Source: Candidatus Zixiibacteriota bacterium (lineage in GTDB: Bacteria; Zixibacteria; MSB-5A5; UBA10806). From it: a DNA stretch of 7,342 nt. Where the stretch lies: the NCBI GenBank assembly GCA_003520965.1, contig DOTU01000119.1, positions 1 through 7,342 of the forward strand. The letters are read 5' to 3'. Position numbers and translations under genes: made by a program. The notes under the pieces are model-generated. The model was not told where the DNA came from. It worked only from the letters and a program-made list of their open reading frames with translations, and ran no database searches. Shown piece after piece: positions 5,959 through 7,342 of this stretch (positions within the stretch are counted from its first letter, which is position 1; every line of letters starts with the position of its first letter).

Positions 5959-7342
5959 TGAAAAGGCTAATCTATTTACTACTGGCCGCGATTATTCTAC
6001 CCTCGCTGGCGTCGGCGTCGATAGTAATTTACAGCGACCAGCCGGTTAGTAATTCAACTACCCCCCAGTCGTACAAGTACAATCAAAATTATATATACTG
6101 GGCGGTATCCGCTGTGCGCTCCGACCCCCAAACCGATTGGGATATCGGCTTATATTCCGATTCGGGCTGCATTCAGATAGTAGCTGGCTCATCCTATATA
6201 GCAGGTTACGTTGATTTTGTGGTATCCGATTACAACCATTCACCAACGGAATGGGATGGCGTAAGGGTGAACCAATATAACGGAACCGGTAGCTGCAGGG
6301 TCGAATATGAAGACAATACCGAGATGTTAACCGCTCCTGGAAATACCGGTACCTTAACCTGGCCCGCAGATCATATCGCCCATGCCTGGGATGTTTATCT
6401 CCTCGCCGGCACAACATATGATTTTTCCCTTGCAAATATCAGCGGTTCAGTTGATTTCGGCATAGCGCTCTTCCAATCCAATGGAGCGGCTTATTACGCC
6501 GGGCGTTCCTCAGCAACAAAAGCATCAGATTATAGCGGCCCTGGTGAAGATGAGACATTTTCTTTTACTGCACCTACCACCGATTATTATGGTTTTATAC
6601 TCTGGGCTAACAATGCTGAAACCGGTACGTTTAATGTATTTATTCAGACTCCTCCGGAAATTCGGAGCGATCATCCGCTGTTTATCACTGATTCGTCCCA
6701 GAATCGAAAATTCAATCAGACAAATATCTACTGGGCGGTTGGCGCGGTTCGTTCCGATATTTCAACAGATTGGGACATTAGCTTATATGCCGATTCCAAC
6801 TTCACACAGTTTCAAGCCGGCTCAAGTTACCTAGCTGGAACAGTTGATTTTGTAGTTAGTGATTATAATCACTCTCCCACGGGCGTACATGGCTTAAGAG
6901 CAAATCGTTTTTCCGGAAGCGATGGATGTAGATTTGAATATGAAGATGGCGTCGAGTCTATTATCCCGCCTCAAACAACATCCGTTCTTACATGGCCGGC
7001 AGGACATGTTGCCCATATTTGGGATGTTTACATGGTATCCGGAACAACCTGGACATTTACCGTTAACAATGTCAGCGGTAGTGTTGATTACGGAATGGCA
7101 TTATTTAATTCCAATGGCGCCGCTTATTACGCCGGAAGATCATCAGCCCAGGTTCTCGCCGATGACAACGGCCCAGGCGGCAGCGAGATTTTTACTTATA
7201 CCGCAACAGCAACCGACTACTACGGACTTGTAGTTTGGGCCAACAATGATGAAGGAGGCACTTTTACCATTGATGCGCAAAACGATCCCGTCCTGATAAG
7301 TGAAAATACATTTTACAATATTGTAAACAATAGAAATTTCGT
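5958..7342 (+). CDS. Secreted tandem-repeat beta-rich protein (PPC-like), 3' end beyond window
   Basis: The frame is open for 461 codons from ATG 5958 to the right edge. AAGGGAG lies 6 bases upstream and the ATG shares a base with the previous stop. MKRLIYLLLAAIILPSLASA is a signal peptide with cleavage expected after Ala20. The mature protein is built of repeats of about 205-219 residues, with strictly shared features: IYWAV (46-50 and 257-261), AVRSD, TDWDI, AGSSY, VDFVVSDYNHSPT, FEYED or VEYED, a TWPA..HVAH/IAH..WDVY segment, and a C-terminal half with SGSVD, ALF.SNGAAYYAGRSSA and TDYYG..WANN. This last part resembles bacterial pre-peptidase C-terminal (PPC) beta-sandwich domains by eye. 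Role could be surface, adhesive or an N-terminal region of a secreted enzyme; a catalytic or sorting domain may lie beyond the edge. Not assigned to a named family with certainty. Confidence 0.85.
   Translation, partial: MKRLIYLLLAAIILPSLASASIVIYSDQPVSNSTTPQSYKYNQNYIYWAVSAVRSDPQTDWDIGLYSDSGCIQIVAGSSYIAGYVDFVVSDYNHSPTEWDGVRVNQYNGTGSCRVEYEDNTEMLTAPGNTGTLTWPADHIAHAWDVYLLAGTTYDFSLANISGSVDFGIALFQSNGAAYYAGRSSATKASDYSGPGEDETFSFTAPTTDYYGFILWANNAETGTFNVFIQTPPEIRSDHPLFITDSSQNRKFNQTNIYWAVGAVRSDISTDWDISLYADSNFTQFQAGSSYLAGTVDFVVSDYNHSPTGVHGLRANRFSGSDGCRFEYEDGVESIIPPQTTSVLTWPAGHVAHIWDVYMVSGTTWTFTVNNVSGSVDYGMALFNSNGAAYYAGRSSAQVLADDNGPGGSEIFTYTATATDYYGLVVWANNDEGGTFTIDAQNDPVLISENTFYNIVNNRNF
6021..6674 (+). 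repeat. Protein repeat unit 1 of the secreted repeat protein
   Basis: Residues 22-239. Contains IYWAV, DWDIGLYSDSG, VDFVVSDYNHSP, AHAWDVYLLAGTTYDF and NGAAYYAGRSSA. It aligns with unit 2 with only small gaps; the IYWAV landmarks are 211 residues (633 bases) apart. Confidence 0.85.
6675..7286 (+). repeat. Protein repeat unit 2 of the secreted repeat protein
   Basis: Residues 240-443. Shares VDFVVSDYNHSPT, EYEDG, TWPAGHVAHIWDVY, SGSVDYGMALF and NGAAYYAGRSSA with unit 1. It carries differing codons throughout, indicating an old rather than recent duplication. Confidence 0.85.
7287..7342 (+). repeat. Start of a third protein repeat unit, cut by the window edge
   Basis: From residue 444 the sequence reads PVLISENTFYNIVNNRNF, which lines up with PLFITDSSQNRKF at the start of unit 2. 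Too short to be sure. Confidence 0.5.

Noticed and set aside
6058..6435. Minus-strand open frame opposite the repeat protein
   Set aside because: It is antisense to a repeat-bearing coding frame with a signal peptide; its protein is basic and featureless.
6481..7233. Two plus-strand open frames inside the repeat protein
   Set aside because: They are out-of-frame shadows; the in-frame reading from 5958 is continuous and shows matching repeats.
6021..7342. Repeats as CRISPR or mobile-element repeats
   Set aside because: The similarity is at protein level with a 633-base period and diverged codons, so it is a domain duplication within one gene.

Overview
The window holds two divergent transcription units separated by a roughly 490-base intergenic region. 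The left unit (minus strand, positions 5022 down to 1 and continuing off the left edge) is a very tight six-gene operon. In transcription order it encodes a GNAT-like acyltransferase, an SCP-x type thiolase-fold protein, a DUF35 zinc-ribbon/OB-fold protein, a DUF2877 protein, an FdrA-family protein and a DUF1116 protein (truncated by the window edge). Spacings are 1 base, 3 bases, ATGA overlap, about 5 bases (or a 4-base overlap) and ATGA overlap. This argues strongly for co-transcription and translational coupling.

The last three genes (DUF2877, FdrA, DUF1116) correspond to the E. coli trio fdrA/ylbE/ylbF, linked to oxamate transcarbamylase activity in anaerobic allantoin breakdown. Here the trio is joined to a thiolase/DUF35 pair, a combination otherwise typical of CoA-thioester carbon-carbon bond chemistry, and to an acetyltransferase-like protein. 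No carbamate kinase or allantoin gene lies inside the window, so the E. coli substrate cannot be assumed. The thiolase-like protein also has proline where the acyl-accepting cysteine of thiolases normally sits, so it may be an aldolase-type or scaffold enzyme rather than a true thiolase.

The right unit (plus strand, from 5515 to the right edge) encodes a 147-residue secreted protein with a duplicated short motif and, overlapping it by one base, a secreted repeat protein. The second protein has a signal peptide and at least two roughly 205 to 219-residue beta-rich repeats, with a third starting at the window end. It is open at the right edge.

The intergenic region carries a plausible sigma70-type promoter for each direction, each overlapped by an inverted repeat that could be an operator. 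It also contains a near-perfect 13-base direct repeat.

Organism: bacterial, judging by clear GGAGG Shine-Dalgarno sites, sigma70-like promoters and classical signal peptides. Base composition looks moderate (near half GC by eye). The strong Shine-Dalgarno sites argue against typical Bacteroidota. The mix resembles environmental, possibly uncultivated lineages (a Zixibacteria-like or other FCB-group genome is a guess only). No RNA gene, CRISPR array, mobile element or terminator was recognised.
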